Assembly: GCA_003538135.1 (NCBI GenBank)
Contig: DPOR01000007.1
Span: forward strand, 43,347-107,346
DNA from: Oscillospiraceae bacterium
GTDB taxonomy: Bacteria; Bacillota; Clostridia; Oscillospirales; Acutalibacteraceae
Direction: 5' to 3'
DNA: 64,000 nucleotides
The notes under the pieces were generated by a model. The model was not told where the DNA came from and made no database searches. It was given only the letters and a program-made list of their open reading frames with translations. This document shows positions 39,624-48,966 of this stretch, one piece after another. Made by a program: the position numbers and the translations under genes. Each line of letters starts with the position of its first letter. Positions within the stretch are counted from its first letter, which is position 1.

Positions 39624-42600
39624 TCATTTAAAATATTTAACAGCCGCTTCAAACATACGAATATTATAATCTCCCGGGACATTTTTGTAAAGCCCTTTTC
39701 CGATTCTTTCGCTGTGTCCCATTTTTCCGAATACTCGGCCGTCGGGCGAGGTGATGCCCTCGATGGCGCAGACGGAGTCGTTGGGGTTAAAATGTATATC
39801 GTTTGAAGCGTTGCCGTCGAGGTCAACATACTGCGTGGCTATCTGACCGTTTGCGGCAAGCTGCGCTACCAGCTCGTCGCTTGCGAGGAAGCGTCCCTCG
39901 CCGTGGGAGATAGGCACGGAATATATGTCGCCGACCTGCGTCAGAGCGAGCCACGGGGATTTGTTCGAGGCGATGCGGGTGCGCACGATTCTCGACTGGT
40001 GGCGCGCTATGGTGTTAAAGGTGAGCGTCGGGCAGTTCTCGTCCGTGTCGATTATTTTTCCGTAGGGGACAAGACCGAGCTTTATCAACGCCTGGAAGCC
40101 GTTGCAGATTCCGCACATGAGACCGTCCCTGTTTTCGAGCAGGTCGGTAACTCCCTCTTTTATCGCGGCATTTCTGAAGAACGCCGTGATGAACTTGCCG
40201 CTTCCGTCGGGCTCGTCGCCGCCTGAGAAGCCGCCGGGGATAAATATCATCTGTGAGGAGCGAAGCTCGTTTGCAAATTTTTCGACGCTGCGGCTGATGC
40301 CGTCCGCGCTGAGGTTGTTTATAACTATTATCTCGGGCTCTGCGCCCGCGTCGCCGACTGCCTTTGCGCTGTCATATTCGCAGTTTGTGCCGGGGAATGC
40401 AGGAATGAGCACGCGTGGCTTTGCGGCCTTTACGGCGGGAGCCTTGCGCTCCGAGACCTCATAGGAGAAGTTCTCCGCGCCCTTGCCGGCGTTTTCTATG
40501 TTGCAGCTGTAGACGCTCTCAAGCTTGTCCTCGTATGTTCCGAGAAGCTCCGAAAGCGCTATGCTCTCGCCGCCGAGGCTTATCAGTCCGCTGTCGTTCG
40601 TATGACCGAGAAGCGTGCCGACTTCCTCTGCGCCGTCGGCAAGCTCAAGAATGAAGCCCGCATAGCTCAGGGAGAATATCTTTTCGAGCGTGATGTCGCC
40701 GCTGTATTCGAAGCCTATGCCGTTGCCGAACGCCATCTTCATTACGGCCTCCGCTATGCCGCCCATGCCGGGGGTGTAGCAGGCTGCCGCCTTGCCGGAG
40801 CGCAGAAGCTCGGTAACGCGGGAGAAAACGTCCAAAAGCGAATCGGTTTTCGGCAGACCGTTTTCGTCAGATTCGGGGGCAATGAAAATGACTTTGTGTC
40901 CGGTGCTCTTGAATTCGGGCGAGACTATCGAGGAGGTCTTTTCGGTAGTTACGGCGAACGAGACGAGGGTGGGCGGAACGTCGAGGTCCTCAAACGAGCC
41001 GCTCATCGAGTCCTTGCCGCCTATTGAGCCGATTCCGAGCTCCATCTGCGCCTTGAATGCGCCGAGAAGCGCGGCTAAAGGCTGACCCCAGCGCTTGCCG
41101 TCCCTGCCGGGGCGCTCAAAATATTCCTGGAAGGTGAGATATACATCTTTAAATTCCGCGCCCGAAGCGATGAGCTTGCAGACAGACTCTATAACCGCGA
41201 GATATGCGCCGTGATAGGGGCTCTGCTCTGTTACAAACGGATTGTAGCCGAACGCCATGAGTGAGCAGTCGTCGGTGTGCTTCTTCTCGACCGAGATCTT
41301 CTGCACCATCGCCTGAATGGGGGTCAGCTGATGTTTTCCGCCGAACGGCATGAGCACAGTGCCCGCGCCTATCGTTGAGTCGAAGCGCTCGGAAAGGCCG
41401 CGCTTTGAGCAGATGTTGAGGTCGGAAGCCAAAGCGGAGTAGTTCTCCTTAAACGAGCCGGAAATTTTCTTTTCTTTGAGAGCGGGTGCTTCGGGGGTGA
41501 TGTCTATATGCTTGTCCGCGCCGTTGGAATTCAGGAATTCACGGCTGATATCGACTATCTTTTTGCCGTTCCAGTTCATGACGAGCCTCGGCTCGGCCTT
41601 GACTTGCGCCACGGGCACGGCCTGAAGATTTTCCTTATTTGCCAGCGCGAGGAAAGCGTCAACATTGTGCGGCTCGACAACGACCGCCATGCGCTCCTGG
41701 CTCTCGCTTATAGCAAGCTCCGTGCCGTCGAGACCCTCGTATTTTTTCGGCACTGCGTTGAGGTCTATCTCGAGTCCGTCCGCGAGCTCGCCTATGGCAA
41801 CCGATACGCCGCCCGCGCCGAAGTCGTTGCAGCGCTTGATCATCAGGCAGGCATCTTTATTTCTGAAGAGCCTCTGGAGCTTTCTCTCCTCGGGGGCATT
41901 GCCCTTTTGAACCTCGGCGCCGCAGCTTTCGAGCGATTCGACGGTGTGGGACTTCGAGGAGCCGGTAGCTCCGCCGCAGCCGTCGCGTCCGGTCGAGCCG
42001 CCGAGCAGGATGACAATGTCTCCGGGAGCGGGTACCTCGCGGCGCACATTCTCCGCGGGCGTTGCCGCTATTACTGCGCCGATTTCCATTCTCTTGGCGG
42101 CGTAGCCGGGATGATATATCTCGTCGACTATGCCGGTGGCAAGGCCTATCTGATTGCCGTATGAGGAATAGCCCGCTGCCGCGGTAGTGACGATTTTTCT
42201 CTGCGGCAGCTTGCCCTTTATCGTCTCGTCAATGGGCTTGAGCGGGTCGGCTGCGCCCGTTACGCGCATAGCGCCGTAGACATACGAGCGCCCCGAGAGC
42301 GGGTCGCGTATAGCGCCGCCTATGCAGGTCGCCGCGCCGCCGAAGGGCTCTATCTCCGTCGGATGATTGTGCGTCTCGTTTTTAAAGAGCAGAAGCCACG
42401 GCTCCGTTACGCCGTCAACATCTACATCGATTTTCACCGTGCAGGCGTTTATCTCCTCGGACTCGTCGAGGCGGTCGAGCTTGCCGTGCTTCTTGAGATG
42501 CTTGACCGCTATAGTCGCAAGATCCATAAGGCATATCGGCTTTGTGCGGCCTAATTCTTTTCTGACCGCAAGATATTCGTCGTATGCGCTCTGGAGCAGC

Positions 42601-43313
42601 TCGTCCTCGAATTTCACGCTGTCAATGACGGTCAGAAATGTCGTGTGACGGCAGTGATCCGACCAGTAGGTGTCTATCATGCGTATCTCGGTTATAGTCG
42701 GGTCGCGGTGCTCGGATTTGAAATAATCCCGGCAGAACGCGATATCGTCCGCGTCCATGGCGAGCCCGTACTGCTTAACGAAATTCTCAAGCCCAGCCCT
42801 GTCAAGCTCGATGAAGCCGTCAAGAGTTCTGACCTCGGTCGGAATGTCGTATTTTACCGCGAGAGTCTCGGGCTTTTCGAGGCTCGCCTCGCGCGCCTCG
42901 ACGGGGTTGATGACATATTTTTTTATCCTCTGCGCGTCGGCGTCGGTTATGTCGCCGATGAGGATGTATATTTTCGCCGTGCGTATCAGCGGGCGCTCGC
43001 CCTGCGAGATTATCTGTATGCACTGAGCCGCAGAGTCGGCGCGCTGGTCGAACTGACCGGGCAGGAATTCGACCGCGAAGCACTTGCCGTTTATCTCGAT
43101 GCTGTCCGATACAATGTCGAGCTGGGGCTCGGAGAACACGGTGCGCTTCGCATAATCGAAGAGCTCGGGCGTGATGTTTTCCGCATCGTAACGGTTGATA
43201 ACGCGCACATCGGTGAGATTCTTGATTCCGAGCAGGTCTCTTGCCTCGCCGAGCAGGGCTTTAGCCTCCTGAGCGAGCTCTTTTTTCTTTTCAACGAATA
43301 CTCTGTATACCAT
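39624..43313 (-). CDS. purL: Phosphoribosylformylglycinamidine synthase, single-chain
   Basis: 1229 residues, the long one-chain form found in many Clostridia rather than the PurS/PurQ/PurL split of Bacillus. The N-terminal PurS-like part is followed by two AIRS-type ATP domains (DTYWSDHCRHTTF, FKNETHNHPTEIEPFGGAATCIGGAIRD, FGAGGVSVAIGEL, GIGSIGGKDSMSGSF). A C-terminal class I glutaminase has GICNGFQALIKLG, with the catalytic Cys, and PISHGEGRF. It converts FGAR to FGAM using glutamine. Its ATG directly follows the purD stop. Confidence 0.96.
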   Translation of the reverse strand: MVYRVFVEKKKELAQEAKALLGEARDLLGIKNLTDVRVINRYDAENITPELFDYAKRTVFSEPQLDIVSDSIEINGKCFAVEFLPGQFDQRADSAAQCIQIISQGERPLIRTAKIYILIGDITDADAQRIKKYVINPVEAREASLEKPETLAVKYDIPTEVRTLDGFIELDRAGLENFVKQYGLAMDADDIAFCRDYFKSEHRDPTITEIRMIDTYWSDHCRHTTFLTVIDSVKFEDELLQSAYDEYLAVRKELGRTKPICLMDLATIAVKHLKKHGKLDRLDESEEINACTVKIDVDVDGVTEPWLLLFKNETHNHPTEIEPFGGAATCIGGAIRDPLSGRSYVYGAMRVTGAADPLKPIDETIKGKLPQRKIVTTAAAGYSSYGNQIGLATGIVDEIYHPGYAAKRMEIGAVIAATPAENVRREVPAPGDIVILLGGSTGRDGCGGATGSSKSHTVESLESCGAEVQKGNAPEERKLQRLFRNKDACLMIKRCNDFGAGGVSVAIGELADGLEIDLNAVPKKYEGLDGTELAISESQERMAVVVEPHNVDAFLALANKENLQAVPVAQVKAEPRLVMNWNGKKIVDISREFLNSNGADKHIDITPEAPALKEKKISGSFKENYSALASDLNICSKRGLSERFDSTIGAGTVLMPFGGKHQLTPIQAMVQKISVEKKHTDDCSLMAFGYNPFVTEQSPYHGAYLAVIESVCKLIASGAEFKDVYLTFQEYFERPGRDGKRWGQPLAALLGAFKAQMELGIGSIGGKDSMSGSFEDLDVPPTLVSFAVTTEKTSSIVSPEFKSTGHKVIFIAPESDENGLPKTDSLLDVFSRVTELLRSGKAAACYTPGMGGIAEAVMKMAFGNGIGFEYSGDITLEKIFSLSYAGFILELADGAEEVGTLLGHTNDSGLISLGGESIALSELLGTYEDKLESVYSCNIENAGKGAENFSYEVSERKAPAVKAAKPRVLIPAFPGTNCEYDSAKAVGDAGAEPEIIVINNLSADGISRSVEKFANELRSSQMIFIPGGFSGGDEPDGSGKFITAFFRNAAIKEGVTDLLENRDGLMCGICNGFQALIKLGLVPYGKIIDTDENCPTLTFNTIARHQSRIVRTRIASNKSPWLALTQVGDIYSVPISHGEGRFLASDELVAQLAANGQIATQYVDLDGNASNDIHFNPNDSVCAIEGITSPDGRVFGKMGHSERIGKGLYKNVPGDYNIRMFEAAVKYFK

Positions 43314-44585
43314 TTACTTTTCCTCCGTTGCGGCGAGCGCTTTCGCGCCGATGTCGCGCCTGTAAAAGGCGTTGTCAAAGTGAATCTTTTCTACCTTTTT
43401 ATATGCCGAGGAGACAGCCTTTTCGAGCGTGTCCTCAACTGCCGTAACGCCGAGAACTCTGCCGCCGCTTGTTACGAGGCGGCCGTCCTTTTTCGCGGCG
43501 CCCGCGACATAAACGCTGTCCTTTATCTCATCGGGGATATCGATTTCATAGCCCTTTTCGTATGCCACGGGATAGCCCTTTGAAGCCATGACCACGCAGC
43601 AGGCGTTTCCGCTTGAAAATTCAACGGGAGTTTCCGAGAGTGTGCCGTTTGTCACCGCCTGCATAACGGTGAGCAGGTCGCTTTTGAGCAGGGGGAGCAC
43701 GACCTGAGTCTCGGGGTCGCCGAAGCGGCAGTTGTATTCGATGACCTTCGGGCCGTTTTCCGTGAGCATGAGCCCGAAATAGAGGCAGCCCTTGAAGGTT
43801 CTGCCCTCCGCATTCATCGCGTTTACCGTGGGCAGGAATATCTCTTTCATGCACCTCTCGGCGATTTCCTCTGTGTAATAGGGGTTCGGGGCGACTGTGC
43901 CCATGCCGCCGGTGTTCAGTCCCCCGTCGTTGTCGAGCGCGCGCTTGTGATCCATGGACGATACCATCGGAACTACCGTCGTGCCGTCCGTGAACGAGAG
44001 CACCGACACCTCGGGACCCGTCAAAAATTCTTCTATAACTATGCTGTCGCCGCTCTTGCCGAACTTCTTGTCCCGCATGATTTCAACGACTGCGTCCTTT
44101 GCCTCGTCGCGCGTTGCGGCGATTATAACGCCCTTGCCGAGCGCGAGACCGTCCGCCTTTATGACTGTAGGCACGGGTGCGGAGTCGAGATAGGCGAGCG
44201 CGTCCTCCGCGCTGTCAAAGACCTCGTACCGTGCTGTGGGTATGCCGTATTTTTTCATCAGGTTCTTTGAAAAAACCTTGCTGCCCTCGATTATTGCCGC
44301 GTTTTTGCGCGGGCCGAAGCAGGGTATGCCGAGGCTCTCGAGCCTGTCCACGCAGCCGAGCACGAGCGGGTCGTCCGGCGTGACAACCGCGTAATCTATC
44401 TGATTGTTCTTCGCAAATTCCGCAATGCCGTCAAGGTCGGTGGCGCCTATGCTGACGCACTCTGCGTCTGCGGCGATGCCGCCGTTTCCGGGCAGGGCGT
44501 ATATCCTTTTAACTTCTGTATTTTCTCTGAGCTTTTTTATAACGGCGTGCTCTCTTCCGCCGGAGCCTACTACCAGAATGTTCAT
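43314..44585 (-). CDS. purD: Phosphoribosylamine--glycine ligase
   Basis: 423 residues, ATP-grasp. It starts MNILVVGSGGREHAV, has the PTVIKADGLALGKGVIIA ATP-grasp strand and FNCRFGDPETQVVLP-like segment (YNCRFGDPETQ). It makes GAR from phosphoribosylamine and glycine. GGAGGGAATAAG precedes the ATG. It lies directly before purL. Confidence 0.96.
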   Translation of the reverse strand: MNILVVGSGGREHAVIKKLRENTEVKRIYALPGNGGIAADAECVSIGATDLDGIAEFAKNNQIDYAVVTPDDPLVLGCVDRLESLGIPCFGPRKNAAIIEGSKVFSKNLMKKYGIPTARYEVFDSAEDALAYLDSAPVPTVIKADGLALGKGVIIAATRDEAKDAVVEIMRDKKFGKSGDSIVIEEFLTGPEVSVLSFTDGTTVVPMVSSMDHKRALDNDGGLNTGGMGTVAPNPYYTEEIAERCMKEIFLPTVNAMNAEGRTFKGCLYFGLMLTENGPKVIEYNCRFGDPETQVVLPLLKSDLLTVMQAVTNGTLSETPVEFSSGNACCVVMASKGYPVAYEKGYEIDIPDEIKDSVYVAGAAKKDGRLVTSGGRVLGVTAVEDTLEKAVSSAYKKVEKIHFDNAFYRRDIGAKALAATEEK

Positions 44586-44598
44586 CTTATTCCCTCCG

Positions 44599-45783
44599 TC
44601 AATGGTGGAACAGGCGCATACCGGTGAACGCCATGACCATGCCGTATTTGTCGCAGCACTCTATAACAAGGTCGTCGCGGATGGAACCGCCGGGCTCTGC
44701 GATATATTTAACTCCGCTGCGCTTTGCTCTCTCGATGTTGTCGCCGAACGGGAAGAACGCGTCCGAGCCGAGCGATACGCCGTCTATCGAGGCGAGATAT
44801 GCCTTGATTTCCTCGTCGGTCAGCGGCTCGGGGCGGGAGGTGAAATACTTCTGCCAGTTGCCCTCGGCGCAGACATCCTCTTCGTTTCTGTTGATGTAGC
44901 CGTCAATGACATTGTCCCTGTCGGGGCGGCCTATCGAATCCTTGAAGGGGAGGTTCAGGACTTTTTCATGCTGGCGTAAAAACCATGTGTCGGCCTTTGT
45001 GCCCGCAAGGCGTGTGCAGTGGATTCTCGACTGCTGACCTGCGCCGACGCCGATACCCTGACCGTCAACCGCGTAGCAAACGGAGTTCGACTGCGTATAT
45101 TTTAGCGTTATGAGCGAGATTATGAGATCGCGAGCCGCGTTGTCGGGGAGGTTTTTATTCTCGGTGACAATATTTGTGAGCAGCTCTCTGTTTATCTTAA
45201 AGTTGTTTCTGCCCTGCTCAAAGGTTATGCCGTAGACCTGCTTGCGCTCCGTCTCCTCGGGAACGTAGTCGGGGTCGATTTTTACTATATTGTAGTTGCC
45301 CTTGCGCTTGGACTTGAGAATCTCAAGTGCCTCGGGCTCATAGCCGGGGGCGATGATGCCGTCGGAGACCTCGCGCTTTATCATCTTTGCCGTCGTCACG
45401 TCGCAGACATCGGAGAGGGCTACCCAGTCGCCGAACGAGCACATTCTGTCCGTGCCGCGTGCGCGAGCATAGGCGCAGGCGAGCGGGGAGTCGTCAAGCC
45501 CCTCAATGTCATCGACGAAGCAGGCTCTCTTGAGCTTGTCGGAGAGCGGGATGCCGACTGCCGCCGAGGTGGGGCTGACGTGCTTAAACGAGGTCACGGC
45601 GGGGAGGCCGAGGGCTTCTTTGAGCTCCTTGACGAGCTGCCAGGAGTTGAAAGCGTCGAGGAAGTTTATGTATCCGGGTCTGCCGCAGAGAATTTCAATG
45701 GGCAGCTCACTGCCGTCCGCCATATAGATGCGGGAGGGCTTCTGGTTGGGGTTGCATCCGTATTTAAGCTCGAATTCTTTCAT
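44599..45783 (-). CDS. Stand-alone AICAR transformylase (PurH C-terminal half)
   Basis: 394 residues starting MKEFELKYGCNPNQKPSRIY, which is the transformylase domain of PurH with no N-terminal IMP cyclohydrolase domain. The motifs VTSFKHVSPTSAAVG (active-site Lys-His), SVCYAVDGQGIGVGAGQQSRIHCT and SDAFFPFGDNIERAK are intact. It transfers a formyl group from 10-formyl-THF to AICAR. ATG 45783 follows AAGGAG by 7 nt. The missing cyclohydrolase is supplied by the purO-like gene 14 bp upstream. Confidence 0.93.
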   Translation of the reverse strand: MKEFELKYGCNPNQKPSRIYMADGSELPIEILCGRPGYINFLDAFNSWQLVKELKEALGLPAVTSFKHVSPTSAAVGIPLSDKLKRACFVDDIEGLDDSPLACAYARARGTDRMCSFGDWVALSDVCDVTTAKMIKREVSDGIIAPGYEPEALEILKSKRKGNYNIVKIDPDYVPEETERKQVYGITFEQGRNNFKINRELLTNIVTENKNLPDNAARDLIISLITLKYTQSNSVCYAVDGQGIGVGAGQQSRIHCTRLAGTKADTWFLRQHEKVLNLPFKDSIGRPDRDNVIDGYINRNEEDVCAEGNWQKYFTSRPEPLTDEEIKAYLASIDGVSLGSDAFFPFGDNIERAKRSGVKYIAEPGGSIRDDLVIECCDKYGMVMAFTGMRLFHH

Positions 45784-45797
45784 TTTTATTCTCCTTT

Positions 45798-46517
45798 TTA
45801 AGCGTTCTTGTTTATGAGCCTGCTGTCCTCTTCGCCGGTCGAGAGGTCGGTGTATCTGACATAGAGCGAAATCTTGTTGTCCTCGTCGAGCGCGTTCCAA
45901 AGCGATGAGGTGAACTCGTCGATATCGTTCGGAACGGAGACTCTCTCGGGCTCGCCCTGGAAGGTCGGGATGGGATTTCCGTCGCAGACATAGGTGTGGA
46001 TGAAGTGGCCGAGACCCGCGAGAGGGGAGTAGGAGAAGGTGTATCTGTTGCAAGCGCTGCCCTCGGCGTCCGCACTCTTGAGAATGCTCATCTCATATGT
46101 GAAATCCCCGTTTTCGAAGGTCAGCATTCCGCTGATTCTGGGGGTGAAGTTCGGAGCGTCCGGCTCGAATTCGCGTGTCTCAAGTGCGCTCTTAAACGAG
46201 CCGCCGACTTTTAAAGCGTCGTTGACTGTGTCAGTCTGGTCGCCGTTTGTGACTATAATTTTATTTTCAAAGTTTCTGACTGCGGCGTAAATAATGAGGC
46301 TCGGGTCCTCGACCTTAGAAGCGTCGAACGGCTCGGTGTAGAGCACTCCGCCGCGCTCTGCGAATATGCGGTTGCGGCTGTTTGCCGAACGACCCATGAT
46401 GAAATATGCGGTGCAGGCCTTTTTGCCGTCGGCGCTCTTGCCGATGACGATGCCTCTGCCTACGTAGGAATTGCCCTCGATGAGCTTTGCTATGTCGTTG
46501 ACTGCGTAAATATCCAT
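45798..46517 (-). CDS. purO: PurO-type IMP cyclohydrolase
   Basis: 239 residues that match the archaeal-type IMP cyclohydrolase family (Ntn-hydrolase-like fold), unrelated to the PurH N-terminal domain. The N-terminus has YVGRGIVIGKSADGKKACTAYFIMGRSANSRNRIF, followed by DPSLIIYAAVR and NGDQTDTV. It closes the purine ring of FAICAR to IMP. The ATG overlaps the purN stop by one base (TAATG). Its position beside the stand-alone transformylase makes the assignment strong. Confidence 0.9.
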   Translation of the reverse strand: MDIYAVNDIAKLIEGNSYVGRGIVIGKSADGKKACTAYFIMGRSANSRNRIFAERGGVLYTEPFDASKVEDPSLIIYAAVRNFENKIIVTNGDQTDTVNDALKVGGSFKSALETREFEPDAPNFTPRISGMLTFENGDFTYEMSILKSADAEGSACNRYTFSYSPLAGLGHFIHTYVCDGNPIPTFQGEPERVSVPNDIDEFTSSLWNALDEDNKISLYVRYTDLSTGEEDSRLINKNA

Positions 46518-47143
46518 TATTTTTCCTCCGCTTTTTTACGGACTATTTCGTCCGATATTTTTTCCGCCGCCGCCGGGAGTATTTTCCATTCGGCGAGGCG
46601 CATGACTCTCTTTTGAAGCGTTTCGGGCGTGTCGCCGTCCCTGACTTTGACCGCCTTCTGCATGATTATTTCGCCGCCGTCGGGTATCTCGTTGACGAAA
46701 TGAACCGTTGCGCCCGTTACCTTGACGCCCTTTTTAAGTGCCGCCTCGTGGACGCGAAGCCCGTAGAAGCCCTCGCCGCAGAACGACGGGATGAGCGACG
46801 GGTGAACGTTGATTATCCTGCGCTCGTATCTGCGCGTGAAGTCCGCGCTCAGTATGCTCATATAGCCCGCGAGGATTATCAAGTCTATATTGTTCTCTTC
46901 AAGTATTTCGGTTATTTTTTCTTCGACGGCCGCCTGACTGCCGAGCTCCTTCTTGCTGACCGTAACGCCCTTTATCCCGGCTTTCTCCGCGCGCTCGAGC
47001 GCGTAAGCGCCGGGGTTGCTCGAGATGACCAATTTTATCTCGCCGTGCTCGATTATCCCGCTTTTCTGTGCGTCGATAAGAGCCTGAAGATTCGTGCCGC
47101 CGCCGGAGACAAAAACCGCTATTTCAGCCTTGTTTGATTTCAT
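46517..47143 (-). CDS. purN: Phosphoribosylglycinamide formyltransferase
   Basis: 208 residues. AVFVSGGGTNLQALIDA binds the GAR phosphate; YMSILSADFTRRYERRIINVHPSLIPSFCGEGFYG contains the Asn-His-Asp-type catalytic set, with VTGATVHFVNEIPDGGEII following. It uses 10-formyl-THF, provided in this operon by Fhs. The 75-bp gap to purM holds two GC-rich hairpins without T tracts. Confidence 0.95.
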   Translation of the reverse strand: MKSNKAEIAVFVSGGGTNLQALIDAQKSGIIEHGEIKLVISSNPGAYALERAEKAGIKGVTVSKKELGSQAAVEEKITEILEENNIDLIILAGYMSILSADFTRRYERRIINVHPSLIPSFCGEGFYGLRVHEAALKKGVKVTGATVHFVNEIPDGGEIIMQKAVKVRDGDTPETLQKRVMRLAEWKILPAAAEKISDEIVRKKAEEK

Positions 47144-47218
47144 TTTTTTCAGCCCTCCGATAAGAGTCAGTGCCGGCGGAAGTGCTCCGCCGAGCGGTTG
47201 CCGAGCCTCTCGGCACCG

Positions 47219-48262
47219 TCAGCATATCTCTATTTTCTGCTCAGAGGAGACTATCTCGCCTATGATATAGGGCTTTTCGCCGGCCGCTCCGAGTATGTTG
47301 AGCGCCTCGTCGGCGTCGTCCTTTGAAACGACTATGCTCATGCCCACGCCCATGTTGAAGGTGTTGAACATATCGCGCTCGCAGATGTTTCCGGTCTTGG
47401 CGATGAGGTCGAATATCGGCAGAACCTTTATAGCCGAGCGGTCGATTTTAGCGCCGAGCGAGTCGGGAATGCTTCTCGGTATATTCTCGTAGAAGCCGCC
47501 GCCCGTGATGTGGGATATGCCCTTGACCTTTATCTTTTCGAGCAGAGCCAAAACGGGCTTTACATATATCTTTGTCGGCGTGAGCAGGGTCTCGCCTATG
47601 CTCTTGCCGCCGAGGGAGTCAACGGGGAGAGTTATGTCGCTGTTTTCAACGTCGAAAACCTTTCTCACGAGCGAGAAGCCGTTTGAATGAACGCCGCTCG
47701 AGGGGAGCGCGATTATCACATCGCCGGGGGTCATGGTCTTGTTGTCGATGATCTTATCCTTGTCAACTACGCCCGTGCAGTAGCCCGCGAGGTCGTATTC
47801 GTCTATCGGATAGAAGCCGGGCATCTCGGCGGTCTCGCCGCCGATGAGCGCCGCGCCGGACTGCACGCAGCCCTCGCAGACGCCGCTGACGATATCGGCT
47901 ATCCTCTCGGGATAGTTCTTGCCGCAGGCGATGTAATCGAGGAAGAACAGGGGCTTTGCGCCGCTGCAAATTATGTCGTTGACGCACATTGCCACGCAGT
48001 CTATGCCGACGGTGTCGTGCTTGTTCATGAGAAAGGCCAGCTTGAGCTTTGTGCCCACTCCGTCTGTGCCGCTGACGAGCACGGGCTTTGTTATGCCCGT
48101 CAGGTCTAATTCGAACAGACCGCCGAAGCCGCCCACATCGGAGCAGACGCCGGAAGTGAGGGTGCGCGCGATGTGCCTTTTCATCAGCTCGACTGCCTTG
48201 TAGCCCGCGGTTATGTCAACGCCCGCGTCGGCGTATACATCGGACCTTGATATCTCGTTCAT
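47219..48262 (-). CDS. purM: Phosphoribosylformylglycinamidine cyclo-ligase
   Basis: 347 residues. AGVDITAGYKAVELMK start, VSGTDGVGTKLKLAF nucleotide loop, DCVAMCVNDIICSGAKPLFFLDY and GGETAEMPGFY. It closes the imidazole ring to make AIR. It lies 3 bp after purE, with SD GGAGG. Confidence 0.96.
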   Translation of the reverse strand: MNEISRSDVYADAGVDITAGYKAVELMKRHIARTLTSGVCSDVGGFGGLFELDLTGITKPVLVSGTDGVGTKLKLAFLMNKHDTVGIDCVAMCVNDIICSGAKPLFFLDYIACGKNYPERIADIVSGVCEGCVQSGAALIGGETAEMPGFYPIDEYDLAGYCTGVVDKDKIIDNKTMTPGDVIIALPSSGVHSNGFSLVRKVFDVENSDITLPVDSLGGKSIGETLLTPTKIYVKPVLALLEKIKVKGISHITGGGFYENIPRSIPDSLGAKIDRSAIKVLPIFDLIAKTGNICERDMFNTFNMGVGMSIVVSKDDADEALNILGAAGEKPYIIGEIVSSEQKIEIC

Positions 48263-48265
48263 TCT

Positions 48266-48766
48266 TTAAACCTCCGAGTTAAGTTCTGCCGAAACGGCGG
48301 CGTTCTTTTCGAGGACGGCCTTTGCGTCGGCGGCGCGTTTAGCTTCAAGCTTCTTTGCAAGCTCCGGCTCGCCGAGCGCGAGTATCTGAGCCGAAAGCAA
48401 AGCGGCATTGGCTCCTCCGTTTATCGCAACGGTCGCCACGGGTATGCCGGAGGGCATCTGTACTGTGGAAAGGAGGGCATCAATGCCGTCGAGGGTATTG
48501 GATTTGCAGGGTATGCCTATAACGGGCAGGGTGGTGTTCGCCGCAACAGCTCCGGCGAGATGCGCCGCCATGCCTGCGGCGGCTATAATGACTCCGAAGC
48601 TGTTGTCCTTTGCCGAGCGGGCAAAAGCCATGGCCTCATCGGGTGTTCTGTGTGCGGAATAGACGTGCGCTTCAAACGGAATGCCGAGCGCGCGCAGGGT
48701 GTCTGTCGCTTTTCTGATGATGGGCAGGTCGCTGTCGCTGCCCATTACTATACCGACTTTCTTCAT
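48266..48766 (-). CDS. purE: N5-carboxyaminoimidazole ribonucleotide mutase
   Basis: 166 residues. VGIVMGSDSDLPIIRKA, HVYSAHRTPDEA (the proton-shuttling His) and AAAGMAAHLAGAVAANTTLPVIGIP are class I PurE motifs. First gene of the operon, read after the ZTP riboswitch, with SD AGGAGG. No purK is in the window; it must be elsewhere or not needed. Confidence 0.95.
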   Translation of the reverse strand: MKKVGIVMGSDSDLPIIRKATDTLRALGIPFEAHVYSAHRTPDEAMAFARSAKDNSFGVIIAAAGMAAHLAGAVAANTTLPVIGIPCKSNTLDGIDALLSTVQMPSGIPVATVAINGGANAALLSAQILALGEPELAKKLEAKRAADAKAVLEKNAAVSAELNSEV

Positions 48767-48785
48767 TTTATACCTCCTGAAAAAT

Positions 48786-48825
48786 CAAAAAGGGCACACT
48801 TAGAGAGGGTGTCTCAAGTGTGCCC
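48786..48825 (-). terminator. Expression-platform terminator of the ZTP riboswitch
   Basis: GGGCACACTT and AAGTGTGCCC form a 10-bp stem followed by TTTTTG on the minus strand. Its 5' arm shares GGGCA with the end of the aptamer, so ligand binding should compete with terminator formation. Confidence 0.9.
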
Positions 48826-48903
48826 AGACGGTCGGCCGAAAAAGAGTTTTTCTGTTCCCTTGCAGTGCTCTGCAATAATCCGTCAGTCGCAGAAAACTCA
48901 TCT
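48821..48903 (-). promoter_or_regulatory. ZTP riboswitch (pfl motif)
   Basis: The minus strand contains the 5' domain TTTTCTGCGACTGACGG and AAGGGAACAG, a short linker and the conserved 3' domain CCGACCGTCTGGGCA, which are the hallmark parts of the pfl/ZTP RNA. ZTP or ZMP accumulates when 10-formyl-THF is low. Binding should block the terminator and turn on purE and the genes behind it, including fhs. Confidence 0.92.
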
Positions 48904-48917
48904 GTACTGTATCTAAA

Positions 48918-48947
48918 AGTATACCAAATACAAGGGCTCTCAGTCAA
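48918..48947 (-). promoter_or_regulatory. Purine operon promoter
   Basis: TTGACT, an 18-nt spacer and TATACT on the minus strand. The surrounding sequence GCGCCTTGAC..AGAGCCC..TTGGTATA is nearly the same as that of the pyr promoter at 54387-54415. Confidence 0.82.
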
Positions 48948-48966
48948 GGCGCAGAGGAGAACTTTC

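Noticed and set aside
45784..46053. N-terminal extension of the AICAR transformylase that might have been a cyclohydrolase domain
   Set aside because: It is only 90 codons of Arg/Ser-rich shadow of purO with no PurH N-terminal motif; the SD-supported ATG is at 45783.
47144..47218. Two GC-rich hairpins between purM and purN taken as a terminator
   Set aside because: No T tract follows on the minus strand, and genes on both sides belong to one pathway; more likely a transcript-processing or stability element, or chance.
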